NCBI GenBank assembly: GCA_023105745.1
Contig: JALGQZ010000001.1
Span: 56,935,437 to 56,999,436, forward strand
DNA from: Austropuccinia psidii
Taxonomy: Eukaryota; Basidiomycota; Pucciniomycetes; Pucciniales; Sphaerophragmiaceae
Reading direction: 5' to 3'
DNA: 64,000 nucleotides
Shown here: positions 1-11,970 of the stretch, piece after piece
Position numbering within the stretch: position 1 is the first letter of the stretch
How the letters are laid out: each line of letters begins with the position of its first letter
The notes under the pieces: model-generated
Told to the model about the DNA's origin: nothing
Databases searched by the model: none
What the model saw: the letters and a program-made list of their open reading frames with translations, nothing else
Program-made: the position numbers and the translations under genes

Positions 1-350
1 CAACTAATCTACTAGGATTTATTTCTATCTTGATTTTCTTTCATATTGATAGTTAATAGTCAGTCATTTGTACCATTTTACTTTCCTGTTAGTGGATATT
101 GGTAGTCTTATGTTTTACTAATTCTTATATTCTTTCTAGAAGTTTGAAACAGTAATTAAGAAATTACTTGGTTGGATCTTTGACCATTGGATTTATTTTA
201 TCATCTGCATATCATTTTTTTAGTTTAATTTTACTTATTAAATAAATTTCTTCTTATTATTATTTCATTAATTCTTTGGATTATTTCAATTTAATTCCCT
301 AATTTCTGAGTACCAGTCCACTCTTGTTCTTCCCAAGAGCCCCTGTAAAA
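1..350 (+). repeat. 3' end of a chromovirus LTR, cut by the window edge
   Basis: This stretch aligns with the right-hand part of the chromovirus LTRs at about 19,358-19,794 and 28,860-29,281. Shared blocks are 'ctactaggattt', the 'gtttgaaacagt' region, 'tttgcatatc'-like text and the terminal 'agcccctgta'. The expected LTR end CTGTGACA is decayed to CTGTAAAA at 344-350. The sequence after 350 does not match the chromovirus leader after 19,794, so this is probably a 3' LTR or a solo LTR. The left end lies outside the window. Confidence 0.65.
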
Positions 351-2471
351 ATTACTATTGGAAAATTACAAAGTTCAAAATCCTTCATCCAAATGAATTT
401 CTCATATCAATTTTCTTTTCTCTAAACCAAAATCTCATTTTTGATTTTTGCCTGCTTGAAACTAGAATTATATGTACTTTAAAAGTACAATATCATAAAT
501 TCTTCATTTCACTGGCCATTCATTATTACAACAATAATGCCAAGGCAACTCAAATATAAATAATATTGATCAGTTAAGTGTAATAAGCTTGTGTTTTCTT
601 GAATGGAATTTAATTACATAAGAAGTAATAAATAATATCTGGGATCCTATCAAAATATAATACCTAAAATTTCTCCAGCCCTAGACAGTTTTTGAATTTC
701 AAATTTTGAAGTCTCCTTTTAAGAAATGAATTTTCTTCAAAAGATGTTGTATATTATAAATCAAAACCAACAAATGTAAATTTTTGAGATCCTTAATCCA
801 TTCAAATAAAATTAAATGTGACTTACTGGCTTTCAATAACAAAATTTTTTTTTATTAAAGCTAGGTTTTTATTAAATAAATTCAAGATAATTCCTTCAAT
901 AAATTAATTCTCCTACTACACCCACTAAATCAGGTAGATAAAACAATCTCATTGTTTTTTGAACTATTCTTCATCTAAATCCTTAAATGAAGAAGAGAAA
1001 TTTAATAAATTTCTAGATTCATACTTGAAAGTTGTGTAATTGCATTTTTTTTTTGAATATTTCAAGCATAAATTAATACTTCATTACTTGAACTTTTCTT
1101 AGAAGGCTTATGTCTTTTTGTATTTTTAGTTTTATGAATTCTATTGAGTTATTTTTGAAGCTCAAGAGCCAAAAAAAAATCTCTGTAAAGTATTTTATGC
1201 TATGTTTGTTAAATTGTAACACATTTTTAGTGAAACTTAACCTCATAGATTTGTTTTATGGCTTATGAGAAGTCCTTTACTAATCCATGAAAAGGTGTGT
1301 TCACTGACAAATATCGCTTAGGAAAATTTCTACTGTAATAATAAAAGTAGATTAAATTAATAATTAAGAGAACATATAAAATAAAGCATAAATAAATAAT
1401 CATTTTTAACAAAATTCAACTTTAAAACTGAAATAAACAATTGGGGACTTGGGGGGAAGGGAGGAATGGAGCACCTGCATGTTAAAGGGATTAAATTAAA
1501 GATTAATCTCTTTTTAAGAAAAAAAAAAGAAAAGCATTGAAGTGTTTAAGATGATAGTTATAGGAGTTAGTTAATAGAAAAAAATACAAATTTACTAATA
1601 ACTAGTCATAACAAACAAAACAACAAAAGAGCAAAGTCATCACAATGTTAAATTTTTAATGGGAAATTTTATGGGTTTTTTTTTGGTAAGTTTTTGTGAG
1701 TTTTTGACCATTTCTCAACAATGTGGGACATTCTTTTTCTACTGGTTTGTCACATGTCATGAGTTTTCTCAAATAAGGATTAGACAGGTTTCTTCAGTAG
1801 TCTTTCTTATTAATTCAATATAGATAAGAGTTACAGTATTCTCTTTATTGAAAAAAAATCTATATGCGAGATTTTAATTTTCAAGTTGGAAGGGATTCCC
1901 TGATTTGCAATTTCTCAATTTTGGGTTTTTGGCGATTTATATAACAATCAAGTCAAGAGAGGTTCCTTAATGAAATTTGCTAGGTTGCTAACTCCTCACA
2001 ATAATTATTCGTGTCCCAGTTGGGCGTTATGTAATGCTGTCCAGAGGTAAATCGCTTTCCATCATAGCAAGTCTCAGCACATCACGAAAATAGGTTTCAG
2101 CGAAAACTCGAAGATTTTCTAAATCAAAACCTTTATGAACAAACATTCAAAAACTGAATCAAAGAACAAACCCTTAATTAATCTAATAACAATTTTCCAA
2201 AAGCGAAGTTTAAATAAATTAGATGCCAAAAAGGATCTATATTAGCCTAGGTACAAATAAATCAGCCAAGCTCATAGACTTTGAAAATTGTTTATTTTCA
2301 AACCGAATTTGCATAGCAAGCAAGTTTGAACAAACTAAAGACAAAAAAGTAAAAATATCAACAAAAATGTTAAAATTGCAAAAATGATTTTATTTAAAAT
2401 ACCTAGGTTTGCGAAATAAATTGAATTATGCCCGGCCAAAAATAATAAACAAAATCCTGCACTTTTGCCTC
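351..2471. other. AT-rich intergenic region downstream of PMR1
   Basis: Mostly AT-rich DNA with stop codons in all frames, poly-A and poly-T runs and almost no CpG. I see no gene of normal size. From about 1,860 to 2,120 the composition changes: CpGs appear and a short minus-strand ORF is present (separate entry). The part next to 2,472 should hold the 3' UTR and polyadenylation site of the PMR1-like gene, which I cannot place. Confidence 0.6.
1980..2081 (-). other. Short cysteine-containing ORF, possible last exon or remnant
   Basis: The minus strand reads 33 codons from 2,081 to a TAG at 1,982-1,980. The peptide begins CAETCYDGKRF and ends in CEELAT, with three Cys. It lies in a local patch with CpGs and balanced composition inside AT-rich sequence. 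A possible 3' splice site (TGCTGAG) would open the exon in phase 0 at ACT TGC. It could be the last exon or decayed end of a small secreted-type protein, but no upstream exon or signal peptide could be placed between it and PMR1. Chance is also possible at this length. Confidence 0.25.
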
Positions 2472-5400
2472 TCAAACGCTATTATTCAATGCCTGATTTA
2501 AATCACTTTCTTTTTCAATTATTCTTTCGAATCTTCTCCTGATTTCATGTAAACTGAAACTAATTGAAACTAAAAATAATAATATACCTACATCTCGACC
2601 GCTAAGTGATTGAGTTTGAAAAATACCCTGTAAGATTGGCAAATAGATTATAGCTAATTGACTCAAAAAGGAAACTGTTACAGTGATTAAAAGGATGTTA
2701 TTATGACGTCTAAGATTTTGTGATTGATGAAGTGAATAATAAGTTGGAGTTTGATTAAAAAATTGTCTGAATCTCCTTAACCATTTTCTTGGGATTGAAT
2801 AAGGCAATAAATGAACATTTAAGCCACGATTTTGAAGTGCAGAGATTAAATCGAGGAAAACAAAAGCAGTAAAGGTCATGGTTTGATCACGTTGTTCTGC
2901 TTGAGGTCCTTTTAAATCTCTCAGATAAATATATAACGTGCAGCCAATGATGATGATTGCAGAAAAGGCAATTCTATAAATCAATCGAATGGTCAATACG
3001 GCAGAATTTTTCGACCTTGGTGGTCGATTCATGACGTCTTGATTTACAGGATCGACTCCAAGAGATTGAGAAGGTGGACCATCCATTAAGATATTGATAA
3101 ATAAGATTTGCATGGCATTCAAAGGAGCTTGAAGGCCTAAGATGGTTGAGATTGTAATAAGACTTAGTGCGGCGATGGCAGTAGAGAGTTGAAAGGCAAG
3201 AAAATTTTGAATGTTATAAAATATTGTTTTTCCCTCTTCAATGGCAGGTAAGATGGTAGAAAAGTTATCATTAACTAAAATCAAGTCTGCTGCTTCTTTG
3301 GCAACATCAGTTGCCCCTTTGCCCATTGAGATACCAATGTCAGCCATTCTTAAAGCTGGAGCGTCATTGACACCATCACCTGTCATGGCAACGACAGCAC
3401 CATTGGATTGAAAAGCTTCGATGATTGACATTTTATGCCTTGGGGTTACGCGAGCAAAAACAGAAGTAGATTTGACTCGATCTGTTAATTGTTTTAAAGA
3501 TAATTTATCGATTTCCTGACCGGTTAAGCAACTTGAGTTTGTTGAATTGGTAATGATTCCTAACTCTCGAGAGATGGCAAGAGCAGTAAAATTTGAATCA
3601 CCGGTGATCATGACGACATGAACACCAGCTTTTTGAAGTGTTTCGATTGTTTTAGCGACACCTAATCTAGGGGGATCTGTCATGCCTTGTAATCCGGTAA
3701 AGATTAAGTTTGAAGGATCATAACCATAAGCCATGGCTAAAACTCTAAGACCTGATTTTGCCATTTTTTCAGCTTGATGAATAATTTTTGATTTTGAGTC
3801 ATTATCATCTAAACTGATTGTGACAGAATCTGCTTTGAGACAAAATTTGCAACGAGAGAGAACTACCTCAGGAGCTCCGATCAAATAAGTAGTTTCAATA
3901 TCGGTTGTAGTAGAAGTGGGTGATTGATTACAAGAGTTTGATAGGTTTGGTGAATCGAATTTTTTAAAGGAACCAACGACGGAAGAGAATTTAGCTTGAG
4001 AGGTAAAAGGAGTTTCATGAGTACGATTAAAGTGAGCACGACAATCTGGAATGCCTAAAATTGATAATAGATTTAAAAGAGCGACTTCTGTACTTGAACC
4101 GACATTTAGACCGTCTTGATTTCGATAAGCGTTTACACAAAGATTAGCAATTTGAAGGGTTTTAAGGATGGCATTTGAGATTTTTAAAGATGAGTTATTA
4201 GGGCCGATTAACGAGTTTACGGATTTGATACCATCATCTACGGTAAAGATTTGAGTGACAGTCATCTGATTAGTGGTGAGAGTACCAGTTTTATCTGAGC
4301 AAATGACAGATACGGAGCCTAAGGTTTCGACAGAGTGTAATTTTTTGACGATGGCTTTTCTTTTTGACATTCTTAGGACACCTAAGGCTAAAGTGACAGT
4401 TACGACGATAGGTAAACCTTCTGGGATGGCCGCTACAGCCAAAGAGACTGGAAGAAGCGAATAGATTAAGAAAAGGGTGAAGAAGGTTTAAAATAAGATC
4501 TAATATTCAAGCAAGTTTGATTATAAGTAATACACACTTCTTGAGATACTGACCGCCAATAGTAAACATTTCTAGCCAACTGCGTTTTTGCCAAACGCCG
4601 ATTAAACAAATTATGGTGATGATCGCAAAAGAGATCATGGATAGCTTTTTAGCCAATTCATCCATGGAAGATTGTAAAGGAGTTTTTCTATCTTGAACGT
4701 CTTGCATCATGCCAAAGATGACGCCAAATTCAGTTTGAGAGCCAGTACCGATGACGATTCCGGTGCCATTACCATTTTTGACTAATGTACCCATTAACGC
4801 AATATTAGTACGTTCTGAGATATCGGGCAACCTATTAAACATTTCGATAGGTTCGACTTGTTTTCGTATTGATTTTGTTTCACCGGTCATTGGACTTTCA
4901 TCGATTTCGAGATGATTAGCTTTGATGAGTCTTAGGTCAGCAGGAATTCGATCTCCAACTGAGAATGTGACTAGATCACCAGGTACTAGGACGTTTGCTA
5001 GCAAAGTTTGATGTTGACCATCACGGATTAAATGACAATAGTGAGGGACCAGTTTGTTCAAAGCAGCCAAAGATTTTTCTGATCTTTGTTCCTGAATGAA
5101 GCCGACTACGAAACCAACAGAAAAGTAGAGAATAAGAACGATTATAAACCGGACAGCATAATAAGATGAGATTTGATTTATAGGCCAAAGACTAACCTAA
5201 TACAACGATGATGATAGCGGCAGTAATGCTTAAAGCATCATCCATATTGCCCATCAATATGCTCACGGCAGCTGAGCCTAACAAGAGCAAGTTTAAAGGA
5301 CTTTGATAGAATTGAGCCAAGAACTTTTTGATGATAGATTCTTTCGGTTCGATGAGAAATTCGTTTGGACCATGAATTTGACGAATAGCAGGAATATCTT

Positions 5401-5755
5401 GGGATGACAAGCCTCTAAGGGGATGAGAATTGAACTTTTGAATGACATCCTGAATTGACTGGGTGGAATATTGGGCGGAAGGAGTCAAAGACGACGGGTT
5501 CAGATTGAGAACGGTTTGATGATTTGAAGCCGAGGGTGATTGGGAGAGCTCCGATTTCTGAGGGACAAGATTTGAGTTCCTGAATGCAAGCTGTGGATCC
5601 TGAGGACGCAAGACGGCCGACTGATCATAGCTCTGACGAGCAGGAGATGGCGTCGAAGCAGCCGAGGAAGACGGCGGAGACAAGAGCGGCTGAGGAGCTG
5701 ACGATTTTAGATTTGAAAGATTGATGGGTTGATTCCTTTGGATTCGATTGAACAT
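2472..5755 (-). CDS. PMR1: P-type Ca2+/Mn2+-transporting ATPase, Golgi PMR1/SPCA type
   Basis: Three exons: 5755-5197, 5105-4554 and 4447-2472, giving 1,028 residues. Introns are 5196-5106 (GTTAGT...TCGTAG, 91 nt) and 4553-4448 (GTCAGT...TTCCAG, 106 nt); both are phase 1, and splicing restores family-typical text across each junction (VVLVGFIQEQRSEKSL; FTIGVSLAVAAIPEGLP). Visible motifs: PGD in the actuator domain, TGE at 260-262, PEGLP at 379-383 in M4, DKTGTLT with phospho-acceptor Asp422, DPPR at 628-631, TGD at 652-654, TGDGVND at 726-732, and the M6 signature NILMDGPPSQSLGVDP with Asn822, Asp826 and Gln831. The DGPPxQ glutamine corresponds to yeast PMR1 Gln783, needed for Mn2+ transport, so SPCA rather than SERCA or PMCA. 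Known role of the family: loading Ca2+ and Mn2+ into the Golgi for glycosylation and sorting. About 98 N-terminal residues are Ser/Pro/Gln-rich and extend beyond yeast PMR1 (950 residues). The usual KGA lysine of the nucleotide domain is Ile560. ATG 5755 is the first in frame after a stop near 6,020; the frame is open between, so an upstream exon cannot be excluded. Confidence 0.93.
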
Positions 5756-5850
5756 CACTTGAAATTTGGCGATAGCCTTCGAAGTTCGAACAACGACAGA
5801 CGCCGGACACGCAGGGGCACCGAGCAAGCTTGGATTGAAGATAAGGAATC

Positions 5851-6451
5851 TCAAAATCCGAATGCCACTTGGAGACGGTTCCGGGTGAAATTTTCGTACG
5901 ACGGCGCCAATTGGATGAATGTTCGTGATGGATCCAGCGAAATCTTGTTTTCGGAATCCGAAGGCTGCTGGGCAGCCAGCGCTGCCATCAGCTCGGTTCG
6001 GCCATCGACAGCGCGCCAGTCATCGCCACGGTCTTGCTCAGGCTGCCCAGATCATCCATGGCCTCGTCCTTGACATCATCAGGCCGCTCGGCGACGCCAG
6101 CATGAGCACCGAACTGCTTTCTTCATCCTAGCTTGGATTCCTGTCATCCATCCCGGCTGAGACTCCAGAGTCCACACGCTGTCAGACACGCTGGCACAGA
6201 TTGGCCTTCAAACTGTCACAGCCAGCGATAGCGATACCAGCGCGATTTGAACGCCTAGCAACACAATTCCATATATAAACTTACCAACAGGTCATTGGAA
6301 CATGATCAAAAAAGCGTCGGCTTCCTTCCCCGTCGACGCGTGGGCCAGTTTCGAAGGCGGCTCGAGTTCTGCTGAATTTCCACTTGGCATTAATTTTCAC
6401 CTCGGCCGCCCCACTCAGGGTATCGAGGATCTCCAAAGGAAAATGCTCCAT
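5851..6451 (-). CDS. Unresolved coding-like GC-rich block, possible small gene or pseudogene
   Basis: A CpG-rich, GC-rich segment immediately upstream of PMR1 with protein-like text on the minus strand. ATG 6451 opens 167 nt (starts MEHFPLEILDTLSGAAE) and ends at a donor GTAAGT at 6284; a 30-nt intron to TTGCTAG at 6255 looks too short, and acceptors at 6213 or 6206 give 72 or 79 nt. The last piece, about 6,038 to TGA 5853-5851, contains RTELMAALAAQQPSDSE and ends LQVAFGF. Between them two other frames also look coding, so no single spliced frame was found. A 6-codon uORF (ATG 6478, TAG 6461) precedes ATG 6451. The stop is 95 nt before the PMR1 ATG. I do not recognise the product. It may be a real gene with an intron I missed, a frameshifted copy, a sequence error, or a long GC-rich PMR1 leader, since GC-rich DNA yields long chance ORFs. 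Confidence 0.35.
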
Positions 6452-6460
6452 CGCCAAGAC

Positions 6461-6478
6461 CTACAGGCTTCCAGCCAT
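6461..6478 (-). promoter_or_regulatory. Possible uORF before the GC-rich block ORF
   Basis: ATG GCT GGA AGC CTG TAG on the minus strand lies 9 nt upstream of ATG 6451 and in the same frame. If the block is transcribed from further upstream, this uORF could lower translation from the next ATG. Chance occurrence is quite possible. Confidence 0.2.
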
Positions 6479-6484
6479 GCGTAG

Positions 6485-9400
6485 CAAGAACATACCCCTT
6501 TAGCTTTTATTTGAAAGATTGATATCATGTTTCATCCAATCAACTAATCAGTACCTAAACTAAGCTCAGCACAGTGTTGAATTTGTGTTAATGGTATCAA
6601 TTTAACCATTATCATGTAATCTAGACGACGTTGTTAAATTGGTGATAATAGATTTGTTTTTTGAGGTTAAAAGAAAATACATAAAAATTATGTTAATTTT
6701 TTGTTTAACATAAATGAATATAGGAATTTTGAGCTGAAAGTTTACATTGGAGCATAAGTTTTTTTATGTGATGAAATAAAATTCTTTTTAAAAATTTAAT
6801 TCAAGTTTCGATTTAACTTTATAATAATTCATATTAATATAAAATTAATAAGTTAATTATGGATTTTGAATGAATGAATCAATGGTTGATCTTTAAATGA
6901 ACTCTAGCTTATTTTTTAATTGATATTTGATAGGTTTATAACTTGAGTAAAGAAATTTAAAATGAGTTTAGAAATTTCTTCAAAAGAGTTTATTTTTTTT
7001 CTATTTTTAAGATTTTGATGCTGATTTTGCCATATATATGATTTTGTTAAAAAAGGCTTAAAGTTTCATATCTTTATTTTTCTTTCCTGAAGAAAAATGA
7101 ATTCATTAAGTTACTTGTTGATTGAAAGATATTAAATTTTTCTTTTGGAAAAACTGAAAAAATGTTTAAGATTGATTTGTAAAAAAAAAAATTAAAATTT
7201 CAAAAATCAACAAATAAGTATTATTTTTTGTGAATAAGTTGTTGAAATTTCATTTCGAGTTTTTTTTTGTGAAATTGGATTAAAATCAAATTTCAATTTT
7301 ACATCAATAGTCTTCTTTTTTTATACAAACTCTAAATTTGAATTATTTCAGTTTAGTAGAAATAAAATCAGAAGAAATGCATGTATAAAGAGAATATTCA
7401 ATTAGTCATAATATCCATGATTAAGCCATTTTGAACAGATTTTTTATTGATATATATCTAATCCATAAATTCATTTGAAAAATATTAAAGAGAGGCCTCC
7501 TTTCAATTTGATTTAAATTCAAAATTCTATTCAATTACTTAATTTTTAGTTTAATTATGCTTGAGAGAAATAAAGAAAAATATAATATTTCGTATTGAGA
7601 AAATGTAAAATTAATTTAATTTTGATATGACTATTTATGATGATTTGAGAGACTATTTCAAAAATACTTCCACAAATGTTTTCTATATAAAATTTCCAAT
7701 TATATATACAATTACAAATAATTTGAATAAAATTTTGAGTGACATGATCTAGGTTGATTATTCACTAATTTGAAATTCTTGGTGAAAGAAACTTTAATAT
7801 GGTTTTTTAGTTCAGTAGAGGAAAATTGGGAAATTGAACATTATATGAATATAAAACACTTGATTCTGTCATAAAGCCCAAAAGCAAAACAAATAATAAG
7901 CTCCCCAAATTGAAAATTCTAAAGTTATAGTTATAGGAATTGAATTATTTTTGATAATTCAAGCTAAACACCCTTTTATTTTATTATAAAGCTAAACGAC
8001 AATGATTATATATCTCATTCAAAAAAACTATTTTAATCCTTCAAGATATGAATAAATTGCTTCTAAAAACATAATTTGAATTTTTAATGATTTAAACGAG
8101 ATCATTTTGAGTTAATTTGGAGGGTTTCATAAGGAGAACTTAAGCATTTCTTTAGTATAAATGTGCCCTATATGTTTAGCAAGAACTTTCATGTTCTTAT
8201 CGGTTAATTGTCAAATATTTGAATATCGCCTTATTTCCTTAAAGAATATTTTTTAGCCTCCATTTCTTTACCCAATTAAGACTACAAAATGATTTTTCCT
8301 TAAATTCTTTCTAGATAAAGCTTAGATTCTTAAAATTCTCTTTATTTAATTTAAAATCATCCCAATTGGGCAATTTTTCCATAAAATTAACTGAAAAAGA
8401 TTTAAATCGAGAAAATTCATCGTTTTTTAATGATTTATAGGTCCCTTAAGAAAAAATGACGCGAATTAATTGATTTTATAAAGTTTTTCTGAGGTTGGTT
8501 AATTTGTTGTGGAAAAAGTAGGGTTTGATTTTTTTTTTGTGTTAAATGTGAATTATACAAAAAGTAACTTTTGGTAATTCTTTCATTTACAGTGATATTG
8601 ATTATACATAAACAACACTTAATACAACAGCTTAATTCAAAATTCTTACTTTTACAAGCTTCCATAGATATTCTTTCTGAATAATTTTTCTCTTTTTAGG
8701 CTAAAATTCAAATGAAAAATAGATTTAAAATATAGCCTGAAGCATATATCTTATGGTTGGCTCATAATATCATTAACAACTGAGAAATATTAAAAAGGAA
8801 GGAAAACCGAGGACAATTATGAAATTAAATTACTTCAAGAAAATTTGATGGATTTAATTTTAAGAATTAAATTAAATTGGAAAAAAATTGGGTGGGTACT
8901 ATAAAATACATGAAAAATTAGAACAATGAAATGCCAATCCAATTCATCTTCTTACACGGAATGGGAAGTTATGAAAAATAAAAAAGCCTCTTATAGTTTG
9001 ATTTGTGATACCATGCCATTTCCTTCTTATTTGAAAGAATAAAGCTACCTCTTCAAATTAATTGGTTGGATGGAAAACTTACTATAAATAATAATCTTTG
9101 AAGGTACAAATAAATCAACAATGAAAGATAGAAAATAAATATTATTGGACTATAATTATATAGGTTAAAATAAGTTAAAAATATAAGATATTGGAATATA
9201 TGATAAAGACAACCCAGTCCCTTAAGCTTGTTTTTAGCTTACTAATCCATTCAAGGAAGAGAAAAAATGCTGTTTTATCTGAAATCTGAATCCATTTGAA
9301 GCCTTCCAAAGGAATTCTTGTCTTAGGGAACAGTCTATGATGTACTCATAAAGTGGTAAGATTAATAATTCTGAATGAAGTAGAAAAAAGTTCTCTACCC

Positions 9401-10204
9401 AAAATATGAATTAAATTTAACAGTTTAGAACTTTCAACTGAATTCAAAAGTATTTTTTTTTCAAGTCTCTTGACTCAGTTAGAGAATTATATATGAAATA
9501 AAGAAAAATAGCTTCACAATGAAAATAAACCTTTATGGAAACATGAATATCTAAGAGAGCTTATAAAACTAATTTCTTGTGTGATAATTTCCTCTGAATT
9601 TCTCAAAAAAAAAATGAATTTATAAATAATCTTCTGTAACTGGTACTAAAGTGTGGTATATTATTTCAGAACTTTTTTTTAAATCTTTAATGATTTTAGC
9701 TCAATTTATTAAGTTTCAATTGAATACTAATTTCATAAGATTTATAGAATTAATTTTAATGGAAATCTTGATCAAACTAGTAAAATTAATTAAAAGAGGT
9801 CTCCTTCCTTTCATTTTTTCAGCTATTCAAAGCCTTGATGATTATCTGTTAATTTTACATTTTATTTTATCAGTTTTCTGGCTCTTTATTAATTTAAAGG
9901 GGTGGTAATAGTAACATTGGTAAGAAATAGCCCATATATTCTCCTAAGTTTTAAGACTTAAAATTAGAAAATACCAAGATCTTTGGATAATTCAAAGTAT
10001 TCATGATACAGACATTTTGAATATCAAGTTACAAATTTGAGTAAACTTGGTTTTGGCTTAAATTATCATCAACCTATCCAAAAATCTCCTATATGTTATT
10101 TGAAAAAAATTACAAGATATAAGATCTTGACTACCAGAAAATGACACGATAATTTAATAAATAAAGAAAGCATGGTGGTTTAAGCTTAACTTCTGGTGAA
10201 ATTC
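6485..10204. other. AT-rich intergenic and repeat-derived DNA, no gene seen
   Basis: Very AT-rich with long T and A runs and almost no CpG. Open frames are short and hydrophobic or low complexity, as expected by chance on such DNA. I recognise no coding domain, LTR terminus or RNA gene here. The sudden fall in GC after about 6,500 marks the edge of the PMR1 gene island. Confidence 0.6.
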
Positions 10205-11965
10205 TGTAAGGTATGGATATGAAACTTTGATTAGAAATCAAGTAATTTTCATGTCCTCAAAATTTTTATAAGGTGATAATTGGGTAAAAATAGTAATTTT
10301 TAAGAGTTTTAAGAAAAAAAACACACCAAATTTATTTTTTTTAAATTTATTTGTATGAAAAAGTAATATTGTAAAGATTTATTATTTTCCAAAAATACTC
10401 TACAGGAGATATTTATGCCTAAAAGTTGAATTTCTTCAAGAGAAATTTAAATCGGAATTAATTGAGTAAATATCAGAAGAAAATTAATATGAGAATAGAG
10501 TCTTTGAAAATAATATCAAAGATAAAACACACCCAAAAGTGACCATAGTGAATTTGGAAACAAAGTGACAAAGTTTACAGTGATGCAAGATTCTTTAATT
10601 CAGTTTTGGGGTGTTTCAAGGAAAAAATTATTGTAAAGAGTGAAAAAAATTATCATAATTATTTTTTAATGTGGCTAAAAGGATTGAACTTTTTCAAAAG
10701 AGGTGGTTGAATTCTTCTATTGATTATTTTAACAGTGCTTAAGCTAATTATAAAAGGAAAAGATTCCAAAATGAAGATAAAAGAGTGGCAAATAATATAT
10801 TCTTTTAGAGCCACCAATTCTCTTCCACCAAAAGTAAAATCAAGTATGATAAGTCATAAGAAACAGACTGGAAACAGAAAAGCCAATCATGACATCATTC
10901 AGCCCTGGTTTGGACCAAAAAAGTCTGGTTTAAGCCATTTCAATCCTTTAAGCTAGTCATTGCTATAGTAATAGTTGGTTTTCAGCCTCCAAAACACATA
11001 AGACTGTTTTTAAGAAAACTTAAGAACAGATAAAAGTGTTTTTATTGAGATTTTTTTAAGTCAAGAGTAGTTTTAACCTCTTTGAAAAAGTTAAAAATTC
11101 CCTATTTGGTATCAAAATATCATTATCAATTGAGTCACAGACCCTGTGATTCAATTCCAGGCTAAAATTAATGAGATTTTGCATGAATTTCAACATCTCA
11201 CACCTTTCAGAAAGGAATTTGGGGAAGTCTGGCACCCTTGGAGCCAAGATTAATTTCCCCCAAAAAATTTAATCTTTAAAATTTATTTTTCTTTAACTCC
11301 AAATAATGTATTATATTCAAAATTTCACATATGTAATTCAGTTGTAAAATTACAGTACGCCACTTTAATTATCAATTACTCATATGTAAATTCAAGGTCA
11401 CTTATGTAATACCCACATACTTTTTGACATTTCAATTCCTATAAACTTCTAAGCTAAATATCAAACCTCAATTTCAACAAAAAAGAAGATGATCAAAACC
11501 ACATGTTCTGTAAACTGAATTGAAGTTTTGCGTATTTTAAGATCTTCATAAAGAAAATATTAAAAACTTGATTTAAGCTTATTTAGAGTTGAGCAACAGA
11601 ATTTTCACTCAGAAGTTACCTCAACCTGAATTCTTATGGGAAATACAATGTCGAAGTAAGTTTTATAAGTTTATTTGATGGAAAAAAGGTATAATAGACT
11701 TTATTAATTTCCTTTTCAAAAAAAAATTGCAATATTTTTGTTAAAAATTTATTTTTATTTCATTATTTCAAATAAAAATATATCTTTACATTTTTTGTTC
11801 AAATGTAACTTTTCTATAAGTTTATAATTGAAATTCAATTATCAATTCTATGCTTGTATTTCAATTTTGTTTTTATATTTGAAAATAAATGTATTATTTT
11901 TAATTATAACTTATCTTAATTTTTTGAGCTCTTTGGGGTATATGAAAATACCTCTAAGGTTCACA
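10205..11965 (-). mobile_element. Solo LTR, subfamily b, inverted copy
   Basis: On the plus strand it begins TGTAAGGTATGGATATGAAA and ends CTCTAAGGTTCACA, the reverse complement of the subfamily b pattern (starts TGTGAGCCTTAGAGGT, ends CACACCTTACA). The two b copies at 16,819 and 62,005 align along it. The flanks are AATTC (10,200-10,204) and AAGTC (11,966-11,970), a 5-bp target-site duplication with one mismatch. It keeps the internal 483-bp segment that the 16,819 copy lacks. No coding sequence or second LTR lies beside it. Few CpGs remain, which suggests age. Confidence 0.75.
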
Positions 11966-11970
11966 AAGTC

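Noticed and set aside
4273..4464. Plus-strand frame opposite PMR1
   Set aside because: Shadow of the conserved phosphorylation-site exon on the other strand.
6302..6484. Plus-strand frame in the GC-rich block
   Set aside because: Overlaps the minus-strand exon with start and donor; GC-rich DNA opens frames on both strands.
9651..9908. Hydrophobic plus-strand frame of 85 codons resembling a membrane protein
   Set aside because: Hydrophobicity is expected from T-rich DNA; no supporting signal, CpG or neighbouring exon.
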